Shown piece after piece: positions 1-9,230 of a DNA stretch of 64,000 bases (position 1 is the stretch's first letter; every line of letters starts with the position of its first letter). This DNA comes from Streptomyces sp. NBC_00569. Its GTDB lineage: Bacteria > Actinomycetota > Actinomycetes > Streptomycetales > Streptomycetaceae. A program made the translations under genes and the position numbers. The notes below the pieces were generated by a model. The model worked only from the letters and a program-made list of their open reading frames with translations, was not told where the DNA came from and did not search any database. Location: assembly GCF_036345255.1 (NCBI RefSeq), contig NZ_CP107783.1:744001-808000 (forward strand), written 5' to 3'.

Positions 1-597
1 GTGCCATCACTCCTGCAGGTCGGCGCCGGTGCCCCGCCCTTCTGGCCCCGCGTCGTCGGCGCCGTCCGTGACGACCTCCGGCACGTTCCGGACGGCAGCC
101 CCGTCACGCTCGTGGCGCACAGCAACGCGGGCTTGTTCCTCCCCGTGATCCGCGCGGCGCTCGACCATCCGGTGACCGGCTCGATCTTCGTCGATGCCGC
201 GCTGCCGGCCCGTGTCGGACCAACTCCCGTCGCACCACCCGAGTTGCTGGAGTTCCTCACGTCGATGGCCGTGAACGGCACCCTGCCGCGATGGACCGAC
301 TGGTGGGACGAGGCCGACGTGGCACCTATGTTCTCCGATCCGGCGGTGCGTCGGACCGTCGTCGAGGAACAGCCCGCTCTGCCGCTGTCCTACTACGAGC
401 AGCGCATCCCGGTCCCGGACGGGTGGGACGACCACCCGTGTTCCTACCTGCTCTTCGCCCCGCAGTACGAGGATGTCGCCGCCGAAGCGCGCGAGCGCGG
501 CCTGCGCGTGGCACACCTGCCGGGCGAACACCTCCACCAGATCATCGACCCCGAAGCCACGGCACAGCACCTCATCGAGCTCGCCCGCACACCTTGA
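1..597 (+). CDS. Alpha/beta hydrolase, 5'-truncated by the window edge
   Basis: The visible 198 residues match the C-terminal four fifths of a small alpha/beta hydrolase. The nucleophile elbow reads VAHSNAG near residue 38 (an H-S-N-A-G form of the G-x-S-x-G turn), and a late histidine in GEHLHQI near residue 177 fits the catalytic His. The first residues (PSLLQVG) look like an internal strand-loop rather than a protein start, so the gene probably begins upstream of base 1 and the GTG at base 1 is incidental. The substrate is unknown. It ends 63 bp before the GntR gene on the same strand, so the two could be co-transcribed. Confidence 0.7.
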   Translation: MPSLLQVGAGAPPFWPRVVGAVRDDLRHVPDGSPVTLVAHSNAGLFLPVIRAALDHPVTGSIFVDAALPARVGPTPVAPPELLEFLTSMAVNGTLPRWTDWWDEADVAPMFSDPAVRRTVVEEQPALPLSYYEQRIPVPDGWDDHPCSYLLFAPQYEDVAAEARERGLRVAHLPGEHLHQIIDPEATAQHLIELARTP

Positions 598-660
598 TGC
601 GCCGGCCGCCTCATCCCGGCCGCACACCGAACGGTTCCGTTCCCGTGCGAGACTCGGGCC

Positions 661-1299
661 ATGGCAGGTACAGGGGAGTTCGAGCCGGAGTCGGAGCGGG
701 TCACGCGGCAGCTCCGGGACGACATTCTCGACGGTGTGCGCAAGCCCGGCAGCAAGCTCGTCGAGCGCGAGCTGGCGGCGCAGATAGGGGTGAGCCGCGT
801 ACCCGTCCGCGATGCCCTGCGCGTGCTCGTCGCCGAGGGCCTGGTCACTCCGCGACCGCGGACGTGGGCGGTCGTCAGGGAGTTCACGGCTACGGACATC
901 GCCGATCTGAACGAGGTCCGCGAGGCCCTTGAGGTGATGACCTTCCGTCTCGCCGCGCAGCGGGGTGACCGCGCCGGCCTCGGGCGGCTCCGCTCGAACG
1001 TCGACGAGGAACTCGCGGCCGCCAGGGCGGGCGACGCGGTGCGCGCCCGGCGCGCGGCAGCCGACTTCCACGAGACGGTGACGTCCATGGCGGCCAACGA
1101 GTTGCTGAGCGAACTCGAAGGCACGTTGCGCAGCCGGATGCGGTGGTTGCTGGGCAGGCACGACGACCTCCTCGCCATGGCGCTGGAGCACGAGGGCCTC
1201 TACGCCGCTGTCGCGGACCGCGATGTGGCACGCGTCGAGGAACTCGTCGTCACGCACCTGGAGAACAGCCGGCGCGCCATCGCCGACAAGCGCCGCTGA
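661..1299 (+). CDS. GntR/FadR-type (FCD) transcriptional regulator
   Basis: This 212-residue protein has an N-terminal winged helix (TRQLRDDILDG, then SRVPVRDALRVLVAEGLV near residues 35-60). A helical FCD effector domain follows (DLNEVREALEVMTFRLAA, then a closing helix with VTHLENSRRAI). FCD regulators bind small carboxylates or amides and usually control adjacent catabolic or transport genes. It lies beside the importer/amidohydrolase locus. Palindromes of TTGGT-NN-ACC type at 8999 and 9202 are the kind of site FCD regulators bind, so it is the best candidate for controlling that locus. This link is inferred, because the gene is about 7.7 kb from those sites. Confidence 0.88.
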   Translation: MAGTGEFEPESERVTRQLRDDILDGVRKPGSKLVERELAAQIGVSRVPVRDALRVLVAEGLVTPRPRTWAVVREFTATDIADLNEVREALEVMTFRLAAQRGDRAGLGRLRSNVDEELAAARAGDAVRARRAAADFHETVTSMAANELLSELEGTLRSRMRWLLGRHDDLLAMALEHEGLYAAVADRDVARVEELVVTHLENSRRAIADKRR

Positions 1300-1319
1300 C
1301 GGCAGCCGCAGGGCCCGTC

Positions 1320-1553
1320 CCGGTTCAGCCGGCCCCAGGTGCAGGTCGGCGAGAACGTCCGGCGCGGGGCTCGCACGGTGATGTCGCCGCCGCGGGACTG
1401 TCCTGCGAGCCGGACGCGCAGGGGCCGGCTTCTCCGTGGAATCCGCTCCTCACTCGCGGCCGCCTGGAGGATCTCCATGACCTGCTCCCGGTCGCGGTCA
1501 GATGCCCGCGGTGTGCGGGACTCCGTGATCCTCGACCCGGATGCGGGCATGCC
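1320..1553 (-). pseudogene. Possible DUF1707-domain remnant
   Basis: On the minus strand, the stretch around 1470-1553 encodes RASDRDREQVMEILQAA, very like the start of the short actinobacterial DUF1707 domain (RASDADRE.V...L). The matching end of the domain (DVLADLHLG) appears in another frame near 1330-1360, so the sequence looks frameshifted and not functional. There is no credible start codon or ribosome site. Identification is by eye only; a profile search of all frames would settle it. Confidence 0.3.
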
Positions 1554-1586
1554 GGATCGTCGGTGATCACGCGAGGTCGAGACGTA

Positions 1587-1641
1587 CATCAGCCCTCCCC
1601 CGGCGACCCTGATCGACGTCAGGACGTGGGGAGGGCTGATG
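1587..1641. terminator. Long inverted repeat between convergent genes
   Basis: CATCAGCCCTCCCC at 1587-1600 is exactly complementary to GGGGAGGGCTGATG at 1628-1641, giving a 14-bp perfect stem. The 27-nt loop contains a smaller CCTG/CAGG hairpin. It lies between the ends of the GntR gene (plus) and the CodA-like amidohydrolase gene (minus), so it probably ends transcription in both directions. There is no long T tract, as is common in Streptomyces. Confidence 0.7.
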
Positions 1642-1674
1642 CACCGGGTTCGACCGTGGGCCCGAGGGCTCGGA

Positions 1675-2886
1675 TCAGCCCCGTACCAGCTCCAGTTGGT
1701 CGGCGACGACCACTCCGTCGTGCAGGACGGTGCGATCCGTGCCACGGTCCATCACCGCGCTCGACGGTGTCTCGCCGTCGACGAGGAGCAGATCGGCACG
1801 GTCACCGGCCGCAAGGCCGGGCCGGTCACCGACCCCGGCAAGGCGGGCGACGTCGTGGCTCATGATCGACGCCCCGCCCATCGTGGCGACCGCCAGGGAC
1901 ATCTCGATCAGCTCGTCACGGCGGAAGTTGTTGGTGAAGGCCAGCTGCCAGGTGCGGTCGAGCATGTCGCAGTTGCCGTACGGGCTCCAGTAGTCGCGCT
2001 GGCCGTCCTCGCCAAGGCCCACGCGGACGCCCGCCTCCGTCAGGTCCACCAGCGACAGCTGTCCGCGGGCCGAGGGCGCCACGGTGGCCATCGCGATGTC
2101 GAGCTCGGCGAATTCGTCGATGATGCGGCGGCTCACCGACTCGGAGACCGAGCCCAGTTCATAGGCGTGGGACATCGTGACCTTGCCCTGCATGCCCAGT
2201 GCCCGCGTGCGCTCAACGATCAGATCGGTGGAGAACACGCCCAGCTCGCCGGGCTCGTGCAGGTGGATGTCCACCTCGACCTGGTACTTCTCCGCGAGCC
2301 CGAACACGACGTCCAGGTGTCCCTTGGGATCCCGGTCCAGGGTGCAGGGATCGATGCCGCCCATCACGTCGGCGCCCGCCTTCAGCGAGGCCTCCAGGTA
2401 TGCGGCGGTGCCCTTCTCACGAAGGATGCCCGCCTGCGGGAACGTCGTGATCTGGACCTCGGCCTGACCAGCGAACTTCTCCTTCGCGGCCACCACCGCC
2501 TCGAACTTCTCGAGCTTGCAGTCCACGTCGACCTGGGCGTACGACCGTACACGGGTGGTGCCGCGCGCGATCATCCGCTCCAGGGTGCCGGCCACCCGCT
2601 CCACGAGAGGCACCTCCGCGGAGCGCCAGTTCTCCCGGTCGTTCATCGTCATCGTCCACACTCCCGGCCCGCCGGTGTGCGGCCGGAACGGCAGGCCGAT
2701 CCGGGTCGAGTCCAGGTGCACGTGCACGTCGCTGAACGACGGGAGCAGCAGCCGGCCACGGCCCTCCACCACTTCGCCGGACGGCTGCGCGGCCGGGTCG
2801 TGCGGGCGGACCGCCGCGATGCGGTCGCCGGACAGGACGACGTCGCTGCGCTCGCCACCCCACGGACGGACGTCACGGATCAACAC
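1675..2886 (-). CDS. CodA/AtzC-like amidohydrolase (cytosine deaminase-type)
   Basis: Metal-dependent hydrolase of the amidohydrolase superfamily, about 403 residues. Ligands match cytosine deaminase: HVHLD (residues 55-59), HLHEP (His208 and His210), SHAY (His240) and a late Asp in LGEDG (about 294), in the position of the CodA metal-binding Asp. Family members deaminate or deamidate cyclic ureides, pyrimidines or triazine derivatives. An ATG lies in frame at 2943, but AGAGAGGTGA is a strong ribosome site 5 nt before the GTG at 2886, so that start is preferred. It is the last gene of the dpp operon, suggesting it acts on the imported compound. Confidence 0.82.
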   Translation of the reverse strand: MLIRDVRPWGGERSDVVLSGDRIAAVRPHDPAAQPSGEVVEGRGRLLLPSFSDVHVHLDSTRIGLPFRPHTGGPGVWTMTMNDRENWRSAEVPLVERVAGTLERMIARGTTRVRSYAQVDVDCKLEKFEAVVAAKEKFAGQAEVQITTFPQAGILREKGTAAYLEASLKAGADVMGGIDPCTLDRDPKGHLDVVFGLAEKYQVEVDIHLHEPGELGVFSTDLIVERTRALGMQGKVTMSHAYELGSVSESVSRRIIDEFAELDIAMATVAPSARGQLSLVDLTEAGVRVGLGEDGQRDYWSPYGNCDMLDRTWQLAFTNNFRRDELIEMSLAVATMGGASIMSHDVARLAGVGDRPGLAAGDRADLLLVDGETPSSAVMDRGTDRTVLHDGVVVADQLELVRG

Positions 2887-2959
2887 TGCTGTCACCTCTC
2901 TGCTGTGCCTTGTGGTGCTCTGTTGCGCGGTTCTGCTGTTCATGTGGACAGGGATCGGA

Positions 2960-3964
2960 CTACCGGGACGTCGTCAGGGCCAGCATCTCGGCCGCGACGT
3001 CGGCGTGGTGGCAGGCGATGTCGCCGCTCGGCACACTCTCCGCGCACGACTGGCGCCGCTGCGGGTCCAGTTGCGTGTGCACAGGGCAGCGGGACTGGAA
3101 CACGCAGCCGCGCGGCGGGTCGGCCGGGCTGGGCAGATCGCCCTTCAGCCGGATCCGCCCACTACGGTCAGCGGCCGGGTCGGGCTGCGGCACGGCGGAC
3201 AGCAGCGCCCGCGTGTAGGGATGTTCCGGAGCGCCGAAGACCCGGGCGGTGTCGCCGTATTCCATGATCTTGCCGAGGTACATCACCGCGATGCGGTCGG
3301 CGAAGTGCTGGACCACGGACAGGTCGTGGGCGATGAAGAGGTAGGCCACCCCGGTGTCCCGCTGGATGTCCTCGAGGAGGTTGATGACCTGCGCCTGGAC
3401 GGACACGTCCAGTGCGGACACCGGTTCGTCGCAGATGATGAGTTGCGGATCCAGGGCGAGCGCCCTGGCGATGCCCACGCGCTGTTTCTGGCCGCCGGAG
3501 AACTCGTGCGGGAAGCGGTTGTAGTGGTCGGGGCGCAGCCCCACCCGGTCCATCAGGTCCCGCACCCTGGCCTTGACGCCGCCGGCCGGTGTGATCCGCT
3601 GGGCGAGGAGCGGTGCGGCGATCGCGCTGCCCACGGACTGGCGGGGGTTCAGCGACGACGACGGGTTCTGGAACACCATCTGCACCCGGCGCCGGTACTC
3701 CTGCAGTTCCGACGAACGCAGCTCGGCGATCTCCCGGCCATCGAGCCGGACGCTCCCGGAAGTCGGGTCGAGGAGGCGCATGAGCAGACGGCCGGTGGTC
3801 GACTTGCCACAGCCGGACTCCCCCACCAGGCCGAGGGTCTGTCCGGCGTCGACGGAGAAGCTGACGCCGTCCACGGCCTTGATCGCACCGCCGCCGGGCC
3901 TGAAGCCGCGGGAGCGGGTCGGGAAGTGCTTGGTCAGGTCGGTGACCTCCAGCAGCGGCGTCAT
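2960..3964 (-). CDS. dppF: Oligopeptide/dipeptide-type ABC transporter ATPase, DppF-like
   Basis: Second ATPase of a peptide/opine/nickel-type importer, 334 residues. It has Walker A GESGCGKST, a Q-loop, signature FSGGQKQRV, Walker B LIICDEPVSALD, and the C-terminal oligopeptide-transporter extension with four cysteines (CVFQSRC...C...C). The upstream open frame extends to 4297 but is the shadow of the previous gene. The ATG at 3962-3964 overlaps the dppD stop as ATGA, giving translational coupling. It works in the cytoplasm with DppD to power uptake through DppB/DppC. Confidence 0.93.
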   Translation of the reverse strand: MTPLLEVTDLTKHFPTRSRGFRPGGGAIKAVDGVSFSVDAGQTLGLVGESGCGKSTTGRLLMRLLDPTSGSVRLDGREIAELRSSELQEYRRRVQMVFQNPSSSLNPRQSVGSAIAAPLLAQRITPAGGVKARVRDLMDRVGLRPDHYNRFPHEFSGGQKQRVGIARALALDPQLIICDEPVSALDVSVQAQVINLLEDIQRDTGVAYLFIAHDLSVVQHFADRIAVMYLGKIMEYGDTARVFGAPEHPYTRALLSAVPQPDPAADRSGRIRLKGDLPSPADPPRGCVFQSRCPVHTQLDPQRRQSCAESVPSGDIACHHADVAAEMLALTTSR

Positions 3965-4974
3965 CGGGCCACCTCTCCGGTCGGTTGCAGCGTCTCGAGG
4001 TGGCACCGCGACGGGTGCCCGTCGAGGCCGGTCAGTGTCGGGCGGCGCGTACCGCAGGCGTCGTCGGGCACCAGGTGTGCCTTCGGGCAGCGGTCGGCGA
4101 AGAGGCAGCCGTCGGGCAGCGCCAGCAGCGACGGCGGGAAGCCCGGGATGGGGTTGAGCCGTTCGGACCGCTGCGCCAGCGACGGCATCGAGGCCAGCAG
4201 TCCCTGGGTGTAGGGGTGCCGCGGGTCCTTGAAGAGGTTCGCGACGGTCGCCTGCTCCACGCACTCCCCGCCGTACATCACCACGACCTGGTGACACACC
4301 TCGGCGACCACGCCGAGGTCGTGGGTCACCAGGATCACGGAGGTCCCGGTCTCGTCCTGCAGCTCGTTGAGCAGGTCGAGGATCTGGGCCTGCACGGTGA
4401 CGTCGAGGGCGGTGGTGGGTTCGTCGGCGATCAGCAGCTCGGGTTCGCAGACGAGCGCCATGGCGATCATCGCGCGCTGGCGCATGCCGCCGGAGAACTC
4501 GTGCGGGTAGGCGGCGTAGCGGCGCTTGGGGTCGGGGATCCCGACGCGGCCGAGCATGTCGACGGCGACCTGCGCCGCGGCCTTCTTGGACACGTGGTTG
4601 TGCACCCGGTAGGCCTCGGCGATCTGGGCGCCGACGGGGTAGAAGGGGTGCATGGCCGACAGCGGGTCCTGGAAGATCATCGCGATCTTCTTGCCGCGGT
4701 AGGCGCGCATCTGCGTCTCGGTGAGCGTGTTGAGATCCTGTCCGTCGAGGAGGATCTGTCCGGTGACCTCGGCTGTGGTGTCCTTGAGCAGGCCCATCAG
4801 CGCCTGGCTCGTGACGGTCTTTCCGGAGCCGGACTCGCCGACGATTCCGACGGTTTCCCCGCGCGCCAGGGTCAGGTCCATCCCGTTGACGGCGTGCACC
4901 ACTCCGTCGTCGGTCGGGAAGCTCACCCGTAGATCGCGGATGGCCAGCATGGGCGCGGCTTCGGGCGTGGTCAT
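3961..4974 (-). CDS. dppD: Oligopeptide/dipeptide-type ABC transporter ATPase, DppD-like
   Basis: First ATPase of the importer, 337 residues. It shows Walker [10 protein letters not shown], signature FSGGMRQRA, Walker [13 protein letters not shown], the H-loop, and the peptide-transporter C-terminal region ([11 protein letters not shown]). It starts at an ATG whose last base overlaps the dppB stop (TGATGA) and ends in a 4-bp overlap with dppF, so dppB, dppD and dppF are tightly coupled. Confidence 0.94.
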   Translation of the reverse strand: MTTPEAAPMLAIRDLRVSFPTDDGVVHAVNGMDLTLARGETVGIVGESGSGKTVTSQALMGLLKDTTAEVTGQILLDGQDLNTLTETQMRAYRGKKIAMIFQDPLSAMHPFYPVGAQIAEAYRVHNHVSKKAAAQVAVDMLGRVGIPDPKRRYAAYPHEFSGGMRQRAMIAMALVCEPELLIADEPTTALDVTVQAQILDLLNELQDETGTSVILVTHDLGVVAEVCHQVVVMYGGECVEQATVANLFKDPRHPYTQGLLASMPSLAQRSERLNPIPGFPPSLLALPDGCLFADRCPKAHLVPDDACGTRRPTLTGLDGHPSRCHLETLQPTGEVAR

Positions 4975-5975
4975 CAGGCGACCCTCACTCGCGGGTCGAT
5001 CACCGCGTAGGCGATGTCGACCAGGACGTTGGCGACAATGATGAAGAACGCGGCCATCATGGTGATGGCCATGGTGACCGGCAGGTCACCGGACTGAGCG
5101 GCGTGCACCGCGGTGAATCCGACGCCCGGCACCGAGAAGATCTGCTCGGTGAGCACGGCTCCGCCCAGCAGGCCGCCGATGTCGAGGCCGAGCATGGTGA
5201 CGACCGGAGTGATGCCGGCCCGCGCGCCGTGCTTGAACACGATGTTCCGGCGGGACAGTCCCTTCGCGCGGGCGGTGCGCATGAAGTCCTCGCCGAAGGT
5301 CTCCAGCATGTTGCTGCGGGTGACCCGGATGTACTGCGCGCTGAACAGCACGGCCAGCGCGACCCACGGCAGAAGGTAGTTGAGGAGCCAGCCGCCGGGA
5401 CCCGTCGCGTCGAAGGGCGTGGCTATCTCGTTGGTGGTGAACGGCAGCAGGTCCAGCGTGCTGACGAACAGGAGCAGCAGCAACAGGCCGGTCACCGGAA
5501 TGGGCAGCGATACGCCGACGGAGGCGCCGCCGACGATCAGTTTGTCGGCGAACCGGCCCTTGCGGAGCGCCGCGAGCAGGCCGAGGCCGACACCGGCGAC
5601 GGTCCACAGCACGATCGCACCGCTGGCCACCGACAGTGTGTACGGCAGGGCACGGCCGATGATCGTGGTGACGTCCTCGTTGGTCTGGAACGACTTGCCC
5701 AGGCACGGCCAGTTGCACAGGGTCTCGGCGCCGGGCGCGCCGACGGTGTGGCTGCTCACCAGCCCCGACATGTAGGTGAAGTACTGGGTGAGGAACGGCT
5801 TGTCCATCCCGAGCGCGATCCGGGCCTCGGCGATGCGCTGCGGTGTGCACTCCTGACCGCAGGCCGCCGCGGCCGGGTCCGCCGGGCCGAGCTGGAACAG
5901 ACTGAACGTCACGAAGCTGATGACAAACAAGAGCACGATCATCGCGACGAAGCGCCGCATCAGGAAACTGGTCAT
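4974..5975 (-). CDS. dppB: ABC transporter permease, DppB-like
   Basis: Integral membrane protein of 333 residues. A first transmembrane helix near residues 10-28 is followed by a periplasm-facing segment with CGQECTPQRIAEARIALGMDKP, typical of DppB/OppB. About five further helices follow, with the cytoplasmic EAA-type loop (FMRTARAKGLSRRNIVFKHG near residues 227-246) that docks the ATPases. It follows dppA by 62 bp and is coupled to dppD by a 1-bp overlap. Confidence 0.93.
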   Translation of the reverse strand: MTSFLMRRFVAMIVLLFVISFVTFSLFQLGPADPAAAACGQECTPQRIAEARIALGMDKPFLTQYFTYMSGLVSSHTVGAPGAETLCNWPCLGKSFQTNEDVTTIIGRALPYTLSVASGAIVLWTVAGVGLGLLAALRKGRFADKLIVGGASVGVSLPIPVTGLLLLLLFVSTLDLLPFTTNEIATPFDATGPGGWLLNYLLPWVALAVLFSAQYIRVTRSNMLETFGEDFMRTARAKGLSRRNIVFKHGARAGITPVVTMLGLDIGGLLGGAVLTEQIFSVPGVGFTAVHAAQSGDLPVTMAITMMAAFFIIVANVLVDIAYAVIDPRVRVA

Positions 5976-6037
5976 GGGTGCGACCTGCCGGCTCGGGATG
6001 AACTCACCGTTCGACTACCTCTCTTGTGCAGCGTGCG

Positions 6038-7756
6038 TCAGTGCTCGGCGCCGACGATCGACAGGTCTATGGCCCCGAAGAAGTAGCCCATCTGGGCGCC
6101 TCGGACCTTGGAGCCGACCACGCTGCTGGTGTAGCTGCGCACCAGCGGGACGAGCGGGTAGGCCTGCATGGTCCGGTCGAAGAGGGTGGCCCACTTCTTG
6201 CCCAGTTCCTCACTGGTCCCGTTGGTGCCGCGGAGCTTGTACATGTCGTGGGCGATCTTCGGGTCGTGGAAGCGCGGGATGTTGGAGAAGCCGTAGGTCT
6301 TGCCGTCCAGGCTCGGCCCCACGTTCGGGTCGACGGTGGTGCGCACCGAGCCGCTGTCCGCGCCGCCGCACCAGCCGCTGCGGGCGATGTCCGGCATCTG
6401 GTCACCGGCCAGCACGGTGTAGTAGTTGGCGGCCGGGATCGGGCGCAGTTGCAGGTCGATACCGAGCTTCTTGAAGTTCTGCTGGAGCACGGTGCCGACG
6501 TTCTTGTAGCGGGCGTTGGTGTCGGCGTAGCCGTAGACCAGCTTCTTGGGGACCTTCTTGCCCTTCAGGAGCTTCCTGGCCTCGTCCAGCTTCGGCTTGC
6601 CCGCGGGGTCCAGGTCGGTGTGCTGGGCGACGTAACCGCGCTGGGCGGGGTTGATGTACGACTGGGCCACCTTGCCGAAGCGTGCGCCGCCGTACTGGAC
6701 CTGGATGGAGCCGCGGTCGATGGAGAGCGCCATCGCCTTGCGGACGTCGGGGTCCTTGATGGTCTCGGTGTTGAAGTTGAGCACGTCCGTGCAGCCGAGC
6801 AGACCGGCCGCGGTGCGCTTCTTGACCTTGGGGTCGTTGAGCTTGGCCGCGTCGGACGCCTGCAGTCCGCCGTTGCTGTCCAGCGTGATCGCCGTGGGGT
6901 CCGAGTCGGCGAGCAGCTGCTGGCTGATGGTGGCCTGGGCGGTGGACAGTGTGAAGGTGAACGTGTCGGGCAGGGCCGGCCTGTTGGGGTCGGTCGCCGG
7001 GTCCCACCGGTCGTTGCGCACCAGCTTCATCGAGCGTCCGCGGTCGTACGACTTGATCTTGTACGGGCCCGAGGAGACGGGGTGGTTGGTGTAGTCGAGC
7101 TTGGTGTCCTTGTCCTTCGGCACCGGCGCCGTGTTCGACCGCGACACCAGCGCGGGGAACTCGGCGAACGGCTGCTTGAGGTGGAAGACGACGGTGTGGT
7201 CGTCCGGGGTGTCGATCCCCTTGAAGTCGCCGCCTGCGTAGGGGCCCTTGTAGCCGTCGTCGGCCAGGGCCGAGTTCAGCTCCTGCGGTGCCTGGGTGTA
7301 GACGTCGCGGGCGTAGGTGCGCTCGACGCCGTACTTGATGGCCTTGCTGGTGATCGGTGTGCCGTCCTCGAACTTCAGCCCCTTCTTGAGGGTGTAGGTC
7401 CAGGTGAGGCCGTCGGCGGAGGCCTTGCCGAGGTCGGTGGCCAGATCCGGCACGATGGTCGGCGGCCGGCCGGCGGTCTCCTTGGCCATGGTCAGGGTGC
7501 GGTAGTACAGCTGCCCGACGTTGGCGGTCTGGACGTAGTTGCTGTTGCCGGGGTCCAGGGTCTGGAAGTCCGAGGACATCAGGACGTTGATGTTCCCGCC
7601 CTTGGTGGCGTAGCCCTTCCCGACGGTCACCGGCGCGTAGGCGTCCGCCTTGGCGCCGGACTTGTCACCGGGTGTGGGCTTGGGGCCACCGCAGGCGGTG
7701 AGGGCCAGTCCGGCGCTCACCGTCAGGGCGAGCGCCGCCTTGGTGCTTCTGTTCAC
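6038..7756 (-). CDS. dppA: Extracellular solute-binding lipoprotein, family 5 (DppA-like)
   Basis: Ligand-binding lipoprotein of 572 residues. The signal peptide ends in the lipobox LTAC with the lipidated Cys at residue 22. The rest is a family 5 fold (LSTAQATISQQLLADSDP, VRKAMALSIDR and similar family landmarks). Family 5 proteins bind peptides, opines, nickel chelates or other amides, so the substrate cannot be read directly. The two amidohydrolases at the locus suggest an amide or cyclic ureide rather than a plain peptide. It sits between dppC and dppB, an unusual order (C-A-B-D-F). Confidence 0.92.
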   Translation of the reverse strand: MNRSTKAALALTVSAGLALTACGGPKPTPGDKSGAKADAYAPVTVGKGYATKGGNINVLMSSDFQTLDPGNSNYVQTANVGQLYYRTLTMAKETAGRPPTIVPDLATDLGKASADGLTWTYTLKKGLKFEDGTPITSKAIKYGVERTYARDVYTQAPQELNSALADDGYKGPYAGGDFKGIDTPDDHTVVFHLKQPFAEFPALVSRSNTAPVPKDKDTKLDYTNHPVSSGPYKIKSYDRGRSMKLVRNDRWDPATDPNRPALPDTFTFTLSTAQATISQQLLADSDPTAITLDSNGGLQASDAAKLNDPKVKKRTAAGLLGCTDVLNFNTETIKDPDVRKAMALSIDRGSIQVQYGGARFGKVAQSYINPAQRGYVAQHTDLDPAGKPKLDEARKLLKGKKVPKKLVYGYADTNARYKNVGTVLQQNFKKLGIDLQLRPIPAANYYTVLAGDQMPDIARSGWCGGADSGSVRTTVDPNVGPSLDGKTYGFSNIPRFHDPKIAHDMYKLRGTNGTSEELGKKWATLFDRTMQAYPLVPLVRSYTSSVVGSKVRGAQMGYFFGAIDLSIVGAEH

Positions 7757-7873
7757 TGCATCTCCTTGCGGACGGGAAAGGGACGGCGCACGTCATGGGC
7801 CGATCCGAGGTGGAGCAAAGAAAGAGAGGTGGGGAGAAGGATGAGAGGTGGGGCAGGGCTCAGCGGTGGTGGA

Positions 7874-8959
7874 TCAGCTTCGGGAGGACTTGGGGTCGAG
7901 GGCGTCCCGGACCGCGTCGCCGAGCAGGTTGAAGGCGAGCACGGTGATCACCAGTGCGCCGGCCGGGACGGCCAGGAACCACGGGTCGGAGAGGTACCAG
8001 TTCCCCGACTGGGCCGCGTTGAGCATCTGGCCCCAGGAGGGCGTGGGGTCCTTGACCCCGACGCCGAGGAACGAGAGGGCCGCCTCCGCGGTGATGTTGG
8101 TGGGGATCATCATGGTCGCGTAGACCAGCACGACCCCCATGACGTTCGGGATGATCTGCCGGAAGATGATGCTCCGGTGGGAGGCGCCGTAGGCCTGCGC
8201 GGCCTCGACGAACTCCTGCTGCCGGATCGAGAGCACCTGGCCACGCACGACTCTCGCCAGGTACGCCCAGCCGAAGAAGCCGAGGATGATCACCAGTGAG
8301 GCGATCGGCACCAGGCTGCCCGAGTCGAGGGAGGTGCCCCGCAGCCGGGACTGGAGGATCGGGGTCAGCGACAGGACGAGCAGCAGGTGCGGGAAGGCCA
8401 GGAACAGGTCCATCACGCGGCTGATCACCATGTCGACCTTGCCGCCGAAGTATCCGGCGGCCGCGCCGAGCACGGTGCCGAGGACGACCGACACCACCGT
8501 CGACAGCAGCGCGATGGTGAGCGAGATCCTCGCGCCGTAGGCCATGCGGGCGAAGATGTCGCGCCCGAGCCCTGGTTCGAGACCGAGCCAGTGCTCGCCG
8601 GACGGGAAGCGGTAGTACGACAGCGGCAGTCCCGGCGTGTCGAAGTCGTCCAGGAATTCGGGCCCGGTCCGGGCGCTGAACGGGTCGGAGCCCTCGATGG
8701 ACACCAACACCGGGGCCAGGACGGCGAACAGCACCATCAGGGCCACCACGATCAGCGCGGCGACGGCGATCCGGCTGCGCCGAATGCGAAGCCATGCCGT
8801 GCCGAGCAGCGATCGCGCGGTGGCGATCTCGGCGGTCGGCTCGCGCTCGGTTGGTGCGGCCTCGGGCTCCGGTGAGGGCAAGGTGGCCACCTGCCCTTCG
8901 GAGGGCTCCGGCGCGCTGGCGCGGCGCGTCCGACTCGTCGACTCATGCGGATCCGGCAC
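7874..8959 (-). CDS. dppC: ABC transporter permease, DppC-like
   Basis: Second permease of the importer. The membrane domain begins with WLRIRRSRIAVAALIVVALMV and contains the EAA loop (FVEAAQAYGASHRSIIFRQI) of DppC proteins. The open frame extends to 9052, but a GTG at 8957-8959 is preceded by GAAGGA with good spacing. Starting there (361 residues) leaves a typical soluble N-terminal tail and frees the GGTATACC palindrome at 8999 to lie in the promoter. First gene of the minus-strand importer operon. Confidence 0.88.
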   Translation of the reverse strand: MPDPHESTSRTRRASAPEPSEGQVATLPSPEPEAAPTEREPTAEIATARSLLGTAWLRIRRSRIAVAALIVVALMVLFAVLAPVLVSIEGSDPFSARTGPEFLDDFDTPGLPLSYYRFPSGEHWLGLEPGLGRDIFARMAYGARISLTIALLSTVVSVVLGTVLGAAAGYFGGKVDMVISRVMDLFLAFPHLLLVLSLTPILQSRLRGTSLDSGSLVPIASLVIILGFFGWAYLARVVRGQVLSIRQQEFVEAAQAYGASHRSIIFRQIIPNVMGVVLVYATMMIPTNITAEAALSFLGVGVKDPTPSWGQMLNAAQSGNWYLSDPWFLAVPAGALVITVLAFNLLGDAVRDALDPKSSRS

Positions 8960-8998
8960 GTCGATCCTTCGGTGCTCGGGGGTGTGGGTGGCCGGAAC

Positions 8999-9006
8999 GG
9001 TATACC
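8999..9006. promoter_or_regulatory. Candidate GntR/FCD operator upstream of dppC
   Basis: GGTATACC is a perfect palindrome about 40 bp upstream of the dppC start. Read on the minus strand it is TTGGTATACC, matching the left ten positions of the TTGGT-GT-ACCAA palindrome at 9202 across the divergent region except the middle. Palindromes with TTGGT/ACCAA arms are common targets of FCD-type GntR regulators. Confidence 0.55.
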
Positions 9007-9201
9007 AAGAATCAGGGTTTCCACCAGGGTGATGTGACATCCGGTGCAGCACCGTTGCGCAGGCCGCAAATCAGTCTTACTTCCCTAGTCATCGGCGGGT
9101 TATGGTCATGCGGAGCGTGGCGCGAGCCCGGCGTCGGCAACCCGCGCGACGGTGCGGCGCAGCCCCCCGCACCCCGGGACTCCGGCGGCTGATTCGCCTA
9201 C

Positions 9202-9213
9202 TTGGTGTACCAA
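9202..9213. promoter_or_regulatory. Candidate GntR/FCD operator upstream of second amidohydrolase
   Basis: TTGGTGTACCAA has perfect 5-bp arms around a 2-bp centre. It lies directly upstream of the ribosome-binding site (GAGAGGG) of the amidohydrolase starting at 9231. Together with the site at 8999 it suggests one regulator controls both divergent units. Confidence 0.6.
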
Positions 9214-9230
9214 ATCTGAGAGGGATGTCG

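Noticed and set aside
6026..8299. 757-residue plus-strand frame
   Set aside because: Antisense to dppA and dppC.
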